Source: Mytilus californianus
Lineage: Eukaryota > Mollusca > Bivalvia > Mytilida > Mytilidae
Length of the DNA: 64,000 bases
NCBI RefSeq assembly: GCF_021869535.1
Contig: NW_026262712.1
Coordinates: 69,844,100-69,908,099 of the forward strand
Direction of reading: 5' to 3'
Under the pieces are notes generated by a model. That model worked only from the letters and a program-made list of their open reading frames with translations. It was not told the DNA's origin and did not search any database. Position numbers and translations under genes: made by a program. Within the stretch, counting starts at the first letter, position 1. Each line of letters begins with the position of its first letter. This document shows, piece after piece, positions 23,761-36,754 of this stretch.

Positions 23761-25637
23761 ACTAGTGTCTCTATTTGTACTGATTAGAATTATATAAAAT
23801 TACCTATATTTGTAAAAACTCTTTGTAAGCACATTCACATTGACATTTTATTTTTACACCTAATATTTACCCTGAGAAAATCACTCATTCATATAATCCA
23901 TTGACAATGTAATCTCATTTCAATCATACATAACTGTTTTTAATACATTGAACTTCATTGTGAAAATTAAAAGTTTTGGCCTAAGGAGTATCAACAGTAT
24001 CAACAGTGACATTATCAGACAATAATTTTAATCTGATGAGACTTGAACATCCATCCATGGAAATTTGTGTAGCATCATTATTTCCAGGCATTCAGAAACT
24101 TCCTACACTGGTTATTTTCTTTAGATTCTTACAAATATGTACTTTTAGGTCACTTTTATGACAGGCATGATTATTCAAACATAACCAACCTTTTGTCTTT
24201 AAAGTTAGACAGATAGATATTTTATTCAACAAACCAAGAGCCCACAAGGGCCATTGCTACATTTATACCATTGAAATCGTTTAAACAATACATTTACATA
24301 AGATATCATGATAACAAAAATACATGTAATACAGTTTTATTGAAAGTTCTTATGACAAGATAGATACACCAATGACAAAATACTGAAGTACAAATGTATT
24401 GTATACCAAGATGAACTGAGCAAGACAAGCAAGGATATAATTATATAAATATCTTCACAATTCATCAGCCTGTTTAATTTGTAATGCTGATGTCACACAA
24501 GTTTTATAAGGTAATTTCTGTCCTATGTATGCTTCTTTCAGAGAACTAAAATAAATTAACATCATCCTCTATTTCATTTTGACAACATGTAGACAAATAC
24601 AGTTTTAGAATGATATGCCCAGTACCTTCCTTGTTCTATCGATGAGCAGAAAAGAGTTTGTGTAGATCAACTAACAACAAGTACTTTGTTTTTTGTACGG
24701 CTTAAAGATTTTTCAACTTTGTACACTACACTTCCAGACATTCACAATCTTATCAACCGAGTTTTCATATTTCTTAAAATGGTCCTTCAAAAAATCTGAA
24801 TGCAAATTTATTTGCTGTTATTAATATAAAACCTTCTGTAATGAAACAGACAATTATGCTAGATATACTAAATGGAACTGATGTGATGACACTGATAAGT
24901 AAAAAGTTTAAATTTTCTCCTGGACGTTAACATATATATGTACTTGTCTTCAAAAGTGTTTTGATAGGTTGTAAGTATTTCTATGGGCATCAATTGAAAC
25001 ACTTTAACAGCAGATTTGTAACTTGTGTATAACTGAAAATTCATTCAGTCAGGGACCTTGTAGTTAAAACCACAAATTATTTAAAATGTTTAGTTTTATT
25101 CTTTCATACGTACAAAGATTTGGTTTGGAAATTTGGCTGTACCTTTAGAAATCTTAAGGCAAATTGGATATCCTATCCTAATTTTACTGTCTATAGAGCT
25201 TGTAAATTAAGAATCAATCCATATAAACTTAATATTCCTTTGAATAAGCTGCATTGTCATGACTGTAACAAAATCTTTAAATGTTGTATTCATGCGTACT
25301 AACACTGGTCTTATTTTAAAATATTAGTTTATATCATAACTAAAAATGTATTGTTTTCCGGGGAGTAACACTGATAGTCTTACATCCTGTCAAATCTTAT
25401 ATTCTGAAAAACACAATATGGTCATGCTTTTCTGAGACTGCTTACCTCTAAACTACATCTGTTGGAGGTTTTCTAATTGCTAATTCAGTCTGGGAAAACA
25501 TGGTTTATTCATTATAATAATGAATAGTAATTTCTATCTTTTAATGCAGATAGTTTCTTATTGACATCATTTTGCTATTACTTTTTGACTGTATGAAAAT
25601 GAAGTTGGAATGCCTATAAAATATTTCCTTATAAAAA

Positions 25638-26110
25638 TAAGGAGATTAAGTGGTATGATTGCCAATGAGACAACTATCCACCTTGTTCAAATGAAGTGGA
25701 TGTAAGCAATAATAGGCAACAATACGGCCTTCAACAATGAGAACAACCCATACCATATAATTGGCTATAAATGGCCCCGCTTGAAAAACATGAAATAATT
25801 CAATTGAGAAATCTAGTGGCATAATTTAAAACAAAACAATTTACGAAAAACATATATGAGGGATCTTTCGAACATTCATACAATCCCGGTAATTGTTTTA
25901 ATTCAAACCCCCCACAAAAAAGGGAGATGTGGTATGATTGCAAATGAGACAACTATCCACCAGAGTCAATATGATATGGATGTAAGCATCTATAGGTCAC
26001 CATACAGCCTTTAACAGTGAGTAAAACCCCATGTAGAATAGTCAGCTAAACAAAATCAGATAAACATAACAAAATGTGAAACAAAGTCAAACTAGAAAAC
26101 AAATTTACTA
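25638..26110 (+). repeat. Two tandem copies of a common mussel interspersed repeat
   Basis: Copies start near 25638 and 25923. Both carry TGGTATGATTGCCAATGAGA or a close variant, CAACTATCCACC, GTGGATGTAAGCA or GATGTAAGCAT, and a GGCCTTCAACA-like segment. No protein is encoded. Confidence 0.75.
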
Positions 26111-26439
26111 ATTTTGAAAAAGAAGCAAATTATTTTTTCACTTCCTTTCCAACATTTCTAAACATATGACTAGATTATTTTCAAGAAATTAAAATTAAAC
26201 AATTCAAATATTTAATTTTTTTTAAGACCCTGTCCCCTTACAAAAAGTGCATGTTTGTATATACATTAGCCTTCTGTGTGTGACAGAAGGCCACTCATTG
26301 GGAATATTGTTTCCCCCTGTAAAAAAGACCTTTATACAATTAAAAAATTGTCATTACTGTTTAAATAAAACTATTCATGAAAAGAGTGCACACAAGAAGA
26401 TGTCTGGCCTTCTTTACTAATCATGATTGTATCTTATGT

Positions 26440-26935
26440 TGAAAGTCTTTATGACAAAGGTTACACTACATACATACACATTACATTATCAAGATGCATG
26501 AAAATAATGTCAAAGTCAGATGAACCATGCCAGACAGATTTATGTACAAATGTGTGTTCACCTTACAATCATTCCATACACCAAAAATAATTGACCTGTT
26601 GTGCTTATGGTATCTGAGAAACAGATGTAACTACAAAAACTGTAGACCAAATAACCATGAAAATGAGGTCAAGTTCAGACGAACCCTACAAGAAGACTCA
26701 AACAGACATTCTCATCTTAGAATCATTCCATACACCTAATTTAGTTGGCCTACAACTAAGATTATCTGGGAAACAGATTTAATCAAGAAAATTTAACTTT
26801 GAACAATATATACCATGTCTGCTGAAAATGAAGTCAAGGTTAGATAAACATGCAAGACAGACATGTACACCTTACAATAATTCTGAACACCAAACACAAT
26901 TTAACAAAGAATAATTGGGGAAACCAGGCCCATGG
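26440..26935. repeat. Degenerate tandem repeat
   Basis: About three units built on GATGAACCATGCCAGACAG, CACCTTACAATCATTCC and ATCTGAGAAACAGA. Diverged relatives occur at 28240-28560 and 38560-38938. The open frame at 26527-26739 belongs to it. Confidence 0.6.
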
Positions 26936-27905
26936 ATGGTGGTATTACTTAATAAGGGATATGTCAATTGACATTTTTCATAAAATTGTGCGGAATTCAT
27001 CTTTGTTTCAAATAAAATAAACAGCTGCGCCATGAGCGCATGCATATATGATACGCCCGTTGCTTTTTTAAAGAATAAAGTTCAATAACTACTCAATGTC
27101 TTTTCAGAAATTTATGAAAAACTAAAGGGAGGTTATCTTAATAGATGAGGGGCCTGATGGGGGGGTCTCATCACAATTCACAGAAAATAAATTTCCATGA
27201 TCACGGATCACAAAAATATAAAAAAAAAATTAAATCTGTAGAAAAACAGATCACGATAGCGAAAATGCGCCGATCACGAAGAACCAAAATAACCCATCAG
27301 GCCCCTCATAGATATAAACCAGTCACCAAAGTTTCATGAAAACTGCTCAAAGCACTTTTAAGATATTGTCCGAAAACTGGAAAATCACCCCCTTTTTATG
27401 AATAAAATCCCATTTTATAAAAATCAAAAGGGAGCTCATGTCAATAGATATAAACAATTCACCAAACTTTCATGAAAACTGCTGAAAGCGTTTTTGAGTT
27501 ATTGTCTGAAAACTGGAAAATCCCCCTTTTTTTAATGAATAAAACCCAATAACTCGGAAACGTAAAATCTAAAATTTATAAAAATCAAAAGGGAGCTCAT
27601 GTCAATAGATATAAAAAATTCACCAAAGTTTCTTGCAAATTGGTGAAAGTGTTTTTGAGTTATTGTCCAAAAACGGGAAAATCCCCCTTTTTTAATGAAT
27701 AAAACCCCATAACTCGGAAACTTAAAATCTAAAATTATAAAAATCAAATGGGAGCTCATGTCAATAGATATAAACAATTCACCAAAGTTTCATGCAGATT
27801 GGTCAAAGCGTTTTTAAGTTATTGTCCGACATGTTGACGACGGACTGACAGACGGACAGACAAACAGACAACGGTATACCATAATACGTCCCGTAAACGG
27901 GCTTA
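26936..27905. repeat. Interspersed element with ~160-bp internal tandem units
   Basis: GGGAGCTCATGTCAATAGAT recurs at 27430, 27591 and 27750 with TAAACAATTCACCAAAGTTT and AAGCGTTTTTGAGTTATTGT in each unit. The right end has a GACGGACTGACAGACGGACA run and GGTATACCATAATACGTCCC, a combination I recall from other bivalve repeats. Open frames here are repeat-derived. Confidence 0.7.
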
Positions 27906-28239
27906 TAAAAATACTTGGCGTGAGTAAAGTTTTATCCTGTCCAGTACTACAGTAAAAATTTGACATAACATTTCATTGCATATAAGATATCAACCATCAC
28001 TGGAAGTAAACCAATCGAATTTTTACCCCTTTTTTCTAGTTGACAAGCTTTAGTAACCATTTCACCTCAAGTTTCCAAAATTTTATAGAAACACCAAATA
28101 AAAGAAGAATGGTGCTTTGAAACACCCAAGATATATGTTTATGACTCAGATTTTTTTTTCTGCAATGAAATTCAGGGTGAATTTCCTTCTACTGTCAAAT
28201 TCAAGGGAATATTTTTTTTTTCACCAGATGTGTCATGCT

Positions 28240-28560
28240 ATGTTTTGGTGGTATTACATGTACACCTAAAAGCATCTGAGAAATGGTCATAAACAAGAAA
28301 ACCCAGTTGAAAATTAGGTCAAGGTCAGGTGAACCTGTCTTTGGGACATCTATACCTTGCATTGATTCATACCAAACATGCAAAATATAGTTCTATTACT
28401 AACAAATTTCAAAAAATTATATGACCAAAAAAATACAGCTTTTTAAGCAATTGCATTTTTATCATGAGGTCAAGGACAAAGGACATATACCAGACAGAAA
28501 CATTGTAACATAAGGCATCTGTAACCAAGATATGAAGTATCAAGGTCTTCTACCTTCTGA
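28240..28560. repeat. Degenerate relative of the 26440 repeat
   Basis: TGAGGTCAAGG, GGTGAACCTG and ACCAGACAGAAACATTGTAA appear in the same order as in 26440-26935 and 38560-38938. Confidence 0.45.
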
Positions 28561-28562
28561 TA

Positions 28563-28720
28563 TATACATAATAATAATAATAATAATATAATTATAATAA
28601 ATTCTTTATTTAAAGAGGGTAAACACAGTTAGTTACAAAAAACTCATCTCCCCAGAGGCCTTTACATACAAATTACAATACAATAAAAAAACAGGTATTT
28701 ACACAAAGTTGATTTACAAT
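28563..28720. repeat. (TAA)n microsatellite joined to an interspersed repeat
   Basis: An ATAATAATAATAATAATA run, then AATTCTTTATTTAAAGAGGG and CTCCCCAGAGGCCTTTACAT. The microsatellite-plus-body layout suggests a retroposed tail or target. Confidence 0.5.
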
Positions 28721-28796
28721 CATGTAGATCAATGTATTATTATAGGCCTGATAAAAAATCAAACTGTTCAAGGGGTACATGTAGTAAAAAAAGAAA

Positions 28797-29394
28797 ACTA
28801 GAGGCTCTAAATTTGTCTTAGTAGTTTCAGAGGAGAAGATTTTTGTAAAAGATTACAAAAATTTACGAAAAATGGTTAAAAATTGACTATAAAGGGCAAT
28901 AACTCCTTAAGGGGTCAACTGACCATTTTGGTCAAGTTGACTTGATTGTAGATCTTACTTTGCTGAACATTATTGCTGTTTACAGTTTATCTCTATCTAT
29001 AATAATATTCAAAATAATAACCAAAAACTGCAAAATTTTCTTAAAATTACCAATTTAGTGACAGCAACCCAACAACAGGTTCTCCGATTCATCTGAAAAT
29101 TTCAGGGCAGATAGATCTTGACCTGATAAACAATTTTACCCCATGTCAGATTTGCTCTAAATGCTTTGGTTTCAGAGATATAAGCCAAAATCTACATTGT
29201 ACCCCTATGTTCTATTTTTAGCCATGGCAGCCATCTTGGTTGGTTGACCGGATCACCGGACACATTTTTTAAACTAGATACCCCAATGATGATTGTGACC
29301 AAGTTTGGTTAAATTTGACCCAGTAGTTTCAGAGGAGAAGATTTTTGTAAAAGTTAACAGACGACGCCGGACGACGGGCCAGGTGAGCTAAAAA
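28797..29394 (+). mobile_element. ~600-bp interspersed element ending GGGCCAGGTGAGCTA
   Basis: It begins CTAGAGGCTCTAAA. GTAGTTTCAGAGGAGAAGAT occurs near both ends (28820s and 29320s). The right end has GACGACGCCGGACGACGGG then CCAGGTGAGCTA. Relatives are at 23094-23204 and 37588-38268. No protein was seen. Confidence 0.65.
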
Positions 29395-30205
29395 TTAATA
29401 TACAAATCAAGATAATACATTGTAAACAGAAACTTATCAGGATGGTGTTAAGTACTTCTTGATACTTAGTTTAAAAGTAAGAGTTTTGGGTATAACACAT
29501 TTTGTGTGGTTGTCCTTTCCATAGAACTGATCCAGAATACATTGGTGCTTCCATAAGCACACATTTATATAGAAGTAATATTTGTGGTATTTAATCATAT
29601 TTTCAACTGTCATCCATCCAAGTTCTATAAACAAGGGGCTGAAGGGGAGAAAGAATCTGTATCTAAAATTAATCTTGCTGCCCTTTTTTAAACTTTTGAT
29701 ATTCTTGTTATCCCTTCATTTTTTAATTATCCCCAAATAATACAGCAGTAGTTGATTTTGGATAGAATATACCCATTATAATATGCTTTCCTATCACTTA
29801 TATCTAATCAAAGCACCAAAGGCGCTATAGGCAGTTAATTAAAAAAATCAAAGGTAAACTTGGCAGAAGTTAAGATGAATATAGCGGAAGAATGGATGAA
29901 AATATTTTTCTCTAATTCTTCGTCAATTTATCCCTTTCTGCACCCACTGTATACAAAAAATTTAATCAACATGTGGTTCGTTTGATCTCAGTTCTTCATT
30001 GGTTAAAATCCGATTATGACGTCGAATTTACTTGCTTTCCTCTGAATTTCCTATTGTGACGGCATGAAAAAAGGCGACCATGCCTGATGACGTCACATAG
30101 AAAGAACACATCTTTTTACAGATCATTCGAAAAGACGGAATAAGTTTGCCTGCATATTGTTTGAAAATCATTAGAGAAACAGATTCCACCACCAAATCTC
30201 GTGTA
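29395..30205. other. No gene recognised
   Basis: AT-rich, then a less AT-rich stretch leading into the palindrome. The open frames at 29437-29634 and 30028-30222 have no recognisable product. Confidence 0.4.
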
Positions 30206-30316
30206 ATACGATATTTATCCACTCTCGACAGTTAAATTTTAAATATTTAAAACGCTCGGCAAGCCTCGCGTTTTAAATTTGAAAATTTAACTGTCTCGAG
30301 TGGATAAATATCGTAT
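30206..30316. repeat. Long near-perfect palindrome, ~50-bp arms
   Basis: Left arm 30206-30255 (ATACGATATTTATCCACT...) and right arm 30268-30316 (...AGTGGATAAATATCGTAT) pair with few mismatches around a 12-nt loop TCGGCAAGCCTC. Confidence 0.85.
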
Positions 30317-31189
30317 CCCACTCAATGCAGTGGTAGAATCTATATATCTCAGCTATTTCTCAAGTATCAAATAATGTTTGTACCGTAATGTTTCTGCTAT
30401 CCAATCCTACCACTTTCAAAAGTTATTTCCAATTTATTTTTTAAAGATTTAATGTCTGAGATTATGCACATACACTGTCCCATGTTAGGGGAGAGTTTTG
30501 TGTCAGCTAACATGTTTAACCCGCCACATTCTGTATGTACCTGTCCATAGTGAGGACCCAGTAATTTGGTGATTGTTGATTGTTGCTGTATATCATATTT
30601 ATTTTTCATAATTGTTTTGTACATAAATCAGGCTGCTTTAGTTTTATTGTTTTACATTTGTCATTTCGTGGTCGTTTATATCTTACTATGCAGTATAAGT
30701 TTTGCTAATTGTTGCAGGCTGCATGGAGGAATATTCTTTTCAGAATAATAATTTCAATTATGGTGTCCAACAGTGGTGTATGGTTTAATTCCACTATGTA
30801 CTAGAGTTTGAATATGCCATATTAGCGCTTTTAGTTGGATCAGCTGGTGCCACTATGCACAATTATCAAATCATACCTGAAACTATCTGAAATGGTGTAA
30901 TTTTCTTGTATACTAGTATTACAAGAAATGCTGATGTTGTTATAATGGCCTAGCAATGATGCAACATATATTTTTGAAGGCTGTACGGTTGCCTGTAATT
31001 GCTTACATCCACTTCATTTGAATTTTGGTGGATAGTTGTCTCATTGGCAATCATACCACATCTCCTTATTTTTATAATAATTACACGTCTAATCTATAAT
31101 AAGCTATTAACACAACGTAATATTTTGCCTATTTGTTATTTTGATAATGCAAATGTTACACTTAAAATAGTAATACTTTAACATGTAAG
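30317..31189. other. No gene; repeat fragments
   Basis: CATGTTTAACCCGCCACATT near 30509 resembles the 3' region of the retroelement at 58742. 30995-31075 is a reverse copy of the GAGATGTGGTATGATTGCC repeat. Nothing else was recognised. Confidence 0.45.
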
Positions 31190-31995
31190 TGATATTCAAA
31201 GTCAATGAACCATGACTGAAGGTACAAGGCTAAACAATCTCTATGGAAATGAAAGGTGCCAATGCTTGTTCAACTGCAAACAAAATACCATTGACTTTTC
31301 ATAAGTCGTTCCCTTAACACAAATTAAATTTCTAAGTCAATGAACCATAATGAGGGGGTGGGGTTATATAATATCCATGGAAATGAAACTTTTGAATACC
31401 AATACGTTCGCATACCAAATAGCTTTGACTTAAGATTACTGGTAATTTTAAACTGACATAATCATAATAATCACAAACTCATTCATGTAAACTAAGTAAA
31501 AGTTTCAAAGTCAATAGATCATGCATATGACTGAGGGGTGAGGACCAAATATCCTCTATGGAAATGAGACGTACTAATGCTTCTACACCTACATGCCAAT
31601 TATCATTGACCTACCACTATTGGTTTCCCTAATACTAACCTAATCGAAAACTAATAAATGAAATTTCAAAGTAACATAAGTTTCCAAGTAAAAAGAGCAT
31701 GATTGAGGGGGCGGGGCCAAATAATCTCAATGGAAATTAGAAATGAAAAAGTTTATACAACTGCACACCAAATATCATTGACCTACCACTAGTGGTTCCC
31801 CCTAAACTGACCTAATCACAAACATATACATGTAAACTATGCAAAGTTTCAAAGTCAATAGACCATGACTAAGGGGGTGGAGCCAAATATTCTCTATGGT
31901 AATGAGATGTGCCTATGCTAACACAACTACTTACAAAATGTCATTGACCTACCAGAAACCAGACCTTATCACAAAATCACAAACTAATACATTGT
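31190..31995. repeat. Degenerate ~170-bp tandem array, 4-5 units
   Basis: Each unit has AGTCAATGAACCATGACTGA or a variant, a GGGGGTGGGGCCAAATAAT-like segment, ATGGAAATGAGA and CATTGACCTACCACT. Units are strongly diverged, so the array is old. Confidence 0.7.
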
Positions 31996-33859
31996 TGATT
32001 CCGCCAAAACAGCATGCCTATATATATATATATATATGTTTCACTTTTTGACTCTGTCAAGGCAAGACAAAAATTGCAACAAATTTAATACAAATATTTT
32101 GTCCATCTTTTTTTAATATTCTTCATTTCTTAGATATATCAATGCTGCGTTCACACATAATTCGAATTCGATTCACATTATTAACTGATTTGAATTAGTT
32201 TAATACGCATTCGAAACGTTTAATGTCCAAAAGTAAATTCTACTTGGAATTGCAATACACGTCAAAATCGCTTTACTGTGAATGCAGGGGTTAAAATTAA
32301 CATTTGGTACTGGACAGTCCAGGACCTTTGACACTCCAAACTGAAAGGTCCACAACCTAAATTCCAGGTCCTGCTTTTACTTGAAATAGTTCATAACTCA
32401 GTAAGATACTTTAATGTGCTTTTGGTGTTAAGTTAGCTTGTTTCATTGTCAGTGTCACTGTCGTTTAACATGTTTAATAATAAATGTATTTGTCTTGTAT
32501 ATTAATTTATGAATTCAAATAATCTTTTTTTTGTATGAGAAGGCTGAGGGAGGCTGAGGGTATCACTGTGGGTGGGTGTGTTGTCTCAACAATTGATTAT
32601 TAATTACTAATTATACCATTATATTAAACAGTTCAAATTCAAAACTGTTTAAGTGTATCATATCTAGTTGCACTATATATTATATTAGCTAGTTCCTCTG
32701 TGAAAATAAAGTAAGAAACTTCCAGATTTTTATAGGCCCTTCAAAATTGAGAAGAAATTACCTCATGGAATTGTAGTAATATGTTTAAACAATAAAAACA
32801 TCTACATGTAATATCAATATTTATTAATGATAAGGAAAATACTGTCACATTTTATTGGTTTTTGACATGAAAATTTGTGAACTAAAAGTAATTTTGAGTT
32901 TCTGTATAAAATATTTCCTGCTTTTTCTTTCTTTTCAATATATCTTTGGTTTTCAATTCTAGAGTTTATATTTCATCATGATAGATGTATTTTGTCTCAT
33001 GCCTGGAATTATTATATTTTTATTGTATTTGATCGACAAACCCTGAATTACCCTTATCCGCCCGCGGAATTAGATCCGGTATTATAATTGTCTTCATTTC
33101 CGGTTTATGGCATCCATTGTTTTTCAATGTTGTTTTTGTCAGTCAGATACGATTTACTCGGATTTACACATAACATGTTGGCGATTTTCGGTATAAAGCT
33201 AGCGGTTGAACAAAATGATTATTATCAGAAATCACCAAATTTAAAACGTCCTTGATTTACGTTTTGTCGACGAAGTTAAAATTACCGCCAACTGAGACTT
33301 CAACTAGTGTCATATTAGTCACAGCCGTTATACAATATTCCTGCGCTTTGTGCCATTTGGCAACTGTAAACGACTTGTAATTAGAGATTTTCGGCGATGA
33401 AATAATTCATGCAATTGTTCTTTGACATCTTGGCCAAAAGCACAGGGGATAATAAACTACATAAGGATTTCTATTGAGCACTTCTTCCTATGTGCAACTT
33501 CAAAACTTTTGGGTGGTTCGACGATCATTTAAGGTTTTTCTGGTCATATTTTTTGTATTCCAGAATTAAAAGTATGAAAAAAGTGTTCAATTAGTTATAA
33601 ATAACATAATAGCCAGCCAGATAATAACAATGGCACATATTTCAGCATTTTATATTGGGTAGAACACAAATCTAGGGTGCTCGCATAAAGCAGCTTAACT
33701 GCTTAAAAATTTCATTATTTTAGAAAGAAGTTATATTCTGAATGATATGTTAGCACAAATTTGGACAATTTGATTTTTCCAGCTAAGTATGCTGTCACTT
33801 TTAACAACTTATGATTTTTCACATGCAAAATTTTGTAATATTTCTGAATTTAATTGTAA
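31996..33859. other. No gene recognised
   Basis: A (TA)n run lies at 32012-32036. A stretch at 32136-32290 bounded by GCGTTCACAC and GTGAATGCAG looks like a small palindromic repeat. The remainder is unassigned. Confidence 0.4.
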
Positions 33860-34124
33860 GTTTGCTTGACAAGTCTGAACTGATAGAAATAAGTTTCTGC
33901 TTTGTTCCAGTCACCAGACATTTTGTTTTATCTGTATTGATGAACATATTATTCATTTTGAACTACTCTTCAACTCTGTATAAATCTTCTTTAACATCAT
34001 CATGTATATTTTCTATGTTTCCCCAGATTTATGAACAGTAGTGTCATCAGCATACAAGTCTGTTTCACAATTTTCAATGCATAAGGGAAGTTTGTTTATA
34101 AACAGCACAAACAATAGAGGACCA
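33860..34124 (-). pseudogene. Non-LTR retrotransposon reverse-transcriptase fragment
   Basis: The minus strand from 34124 reads GPLLFVLFINKLPL, then ETDLYADDTTVH with the catalytic YADD near 34053-34042, then frameshifted continuation DDVKEDLY, INTDKTKCLVTG. The order GPLLF - YADD - K-T is that of LINE RT domains (CR1/RTE/Jockey-like). It has at least two frame breaks and no flanking domains, so it is dead. Confidence 0.7.
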
Positions 34125-34328
34125 AAAAAATATGATAGCCTTTCAAGACGTCATAATTATTTGGACTAAAACCCCCCTTGAAGTTAAATGGTCGTTCCCT
34201 TAATTCTCAACTAATAATTCATTCATATAGTGTTTCTATTCAGAAAACTGTTGCTAAATTATAACAAGAATGGTACTATGTTTCATGCATCAGATTTGCA
34301 TTTTTACAATTAATATCTCTTCAGTGAG

Positions 34329-34508
34329 GCCTGCAGTGGCAGATCCAGAAATTTTTATATGGGGGGGGGGGGGGGGGCACTGACTGCCCAAGAGGGGGCC
34401 CGCTCCAGTCATGCTTCGATGATTCCCCATATAATCAACCAAATTTTTCCCACAAAAGGGGGGCCCGGGCCCGCTGAAAAAACCCTCTAAATCCGTCTCT
34501 GGCCTGTG
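34329..34508. mobile_element. MITE-like foldback with G and C runs
   Basis: CAGTGGCAGATCCAG on the left is loosely complementary to ATCCGTCTCTGGCCTG on the right. An ~18-bp G run, GGGGGCCCGCT and GGGGGGCCCGGGCCC lie inside. Confidence 0.5.
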
Positions 34509-34935
34509 GACAAAATATTTGAAAATGAAAATCTAAAACCTAAAAGTAAAAACACGTTGAAGAGCTTACTTTTAGTTACAAGTGTAAATACGTCTATTCC
34601 ATAACTCTTTTTCGTGTGTATTTGATAAATAACAGAATTCAAGTCTGTTAACTTTTTGACAAAAGAAAAATCTTTCCTCGTAAAAAAATTTGTAACGTAC
34701 TCAACCAACTTACTTTCAGTTTCATTCCCGCCGTTTCCAGATATAGCAATGCACCGATTACGAAATATTATATTAATGGTCCACAACGGACAGATCTGAT
34801 TTAGTTGTGTGTTTATCGGAGGACAGTCCAGGGGGTGTCATCGGGTGAGGTTGGTAAAACTTGTGCATCATATAGAGTATAATCTAAATTTTGATTAATT
34901 TAACAATTAGTACAAATATCCGGTGTCGCTCATGT

Positions 34936-35092
34936 AAAGAGAGGGGGGGGGGGGGGGTCGGAGTGGTCCTGATCCCGAAATCCCGGGCTTACAAAAGAAT
35001 TCCCGGATCCCGAAATCCCGAGCTTAAAAACACCCGATCCCGGAGTCCCGATAAAGGTCCGACCACCAACCACCCCCACCCCCCCTCTGTAC
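34936..35092. mobile_element. MITE-like foldback with terminal G/C tracts
   Basis: AGAGGGGGGGG at the left pairs with CCCCCCCTCT at the right. The core has three units around GATCCCGAAATCCCG. The plus-strand open frame across it is repeat-derived. Confidence 0.6.
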
Positions 35093-35639
35093 AGTGATAT
35101 TTATTTCAAGAAATGATTGCAATTGTTTGGTGTCACTATTTAATTATTCTTTTTTTTTCCAATTACGTGGAAAGAAATTTGACCTGGTTAAAAAAAACAT
35201 ACTGTGTGTATAATTACGCCGATTTTATGTTATCTACTAGATTGAGGACACTGCCATTTTGTATGGCATTGACATAATAAATAAAAGAAAGAATGATCAA
35301 AATGCTGCTTTGAGACACCCACCAACTTAAACTAAAAAAAAAATCCGATTTAACAAAATAACATGTCAATGTACGTGTGTTTTGCCTTAAGGTAAATCAA
35401 TTGTATTGGAAATAGAATGATTCGTCGGTTATCAGTTACTGTCACCTGCAATTTCAAGCAATAACAGAAGTGTTTCATAAATACCTTTCCAAAAACCGGG
35501 GGTGAATTCATGTGCTACAGAAGAGTCAGCAGTTTTTGTTTCGGTTGTAAAATCCGCCGTGTTGAATTAGTTTGGGAGTGTAACTGTTATCACTCCTTGC
35601 TGTTATTAACTTTTTTTGATAAAGTTTGGATTTCACATA

Positions 35640-35760
35640 TTTTGACCTCGAACATCATGCACTGAAGAGACATTAATTGTCAAAATGCGCATCTGAAGCA
35701 GAAAAATTGGTAGCGTGAATGGTGTTATCGAATATGAAAACTGTGATGGTATATTTAAAG
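35640..35760. repeat. Short interspersed repeat
   Basis: ACCTCGAACATCATGCACTG, AAGAGACATTAATTGTC and AAAATGCGCATCTGAAGCAG form a phrase I recall from many bivalve loci. That is recollection only, and there is a single copy in this window. Confidence 0.4.
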
Positions 35761-36754
35761 TGACAATTCTTTGATTATTTCTGTTTGATTTATTCCTAAC
35801 ATTTAAGGTCTTGTAACGATTCAGAGCTAGATGTATATTGTGTAGACATCTATATATTGATGAAGACTAACTGCTGCCTTCTAGATGTCCTTTGGTTATT
35901 ATTTGCTTTTGGTTGCTGTTTTATTGCCGTCGACTCACATCTCCTTTTATTCATAGAACTATCATATCCTCATATATCGTGAAAACGTCAGGGATATCCA
36001 GTTCTAGTAGGTTGCTTTCGTTTACTGGATTGTCCTAAGCTAGTCTTGGACGCATGTGGAAATATGAAGCTCCTGTGATGTCTATTGTGTTATATGACAC
36101 ACATAGATCATATAAAGAAGAGATCATAGTGTGTGGTTACTGAAGGACGATCGAAGTATTACATATGCCACATCATCTTCATCTTTATATATATAACCGT
36201 GTACAGTTATTCTTTTCGATTGCTGAATAGATGAAAAAAAATGCCTGTAAATGAAAGCAATAAGTCTGTGCTTTCTGTCATAAAGCAACCTATAGAAATG
36301 GACGACAATTTTTGTTTGTATATACAGAATTATGAAAGTTGTTTCAAGTAATTGTTGTGTATGTGCTTTCTGATTTTGTTTTAAAATTAATTTATTTGAA
36401 CTTTTTTTATCAATTTTTGTAACGCAAATGCATTACTAGATCATAATTCTAACCTGCAGAAATTCAGATTATTCATTCGATAAAACCAGGACGCTACCTG
36501 GACTGTTTTCGAATAAAACCCGAACATATGAAAATCATTTAATCTAAAAATGTTTTTATTTATCTAAATACAAGTGTTCCTGTAAAGTGTCTGTCAATGT
36601 AAGGAATATGAACGCATTTACTTTGATTTATGCATTCGTAAGTATTAATATATAACTTTATTTCACATTTTGGAATTAAAGTATTCTAAAGATATATTCA
36701 ACTTGTATAACTTCAAATAATGTACGGTTAATAATAACTCTTATAAAACATACA
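35761..36754. other. No gene or element recognised
   Basis: AT-rich single-copy-looking DNA with no supportable open frame. Confidence 0.4.

Larger units (their letters stand above)
22385..25637. other. Mostly unassigned AT-rich DNA
   Basis: Contains a short element at 23094-23204 and a repeat-like stretch near 24205-24290 (TAGATATTTTATTCAACAAA, GGGCCATTGCTAC). Open frames at 22619-22867 and 25120-25302 show no recognisable protein. Confidence 0.4.

Noticed and set aside
27310..27830. CRISPR-like array
   Set aside because: Units are ~160 bp tandem repeats without spacer structure, in a eukaryotic genome.
34487..34786. 99-codon minus-strand open frame
   Set aside because: No recognisable domain; it overlaps a MITE-like foldback at its end.
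35900..36700. Host exon
   Set aside because: No open frame with splice sites and no protein similarity noticed.
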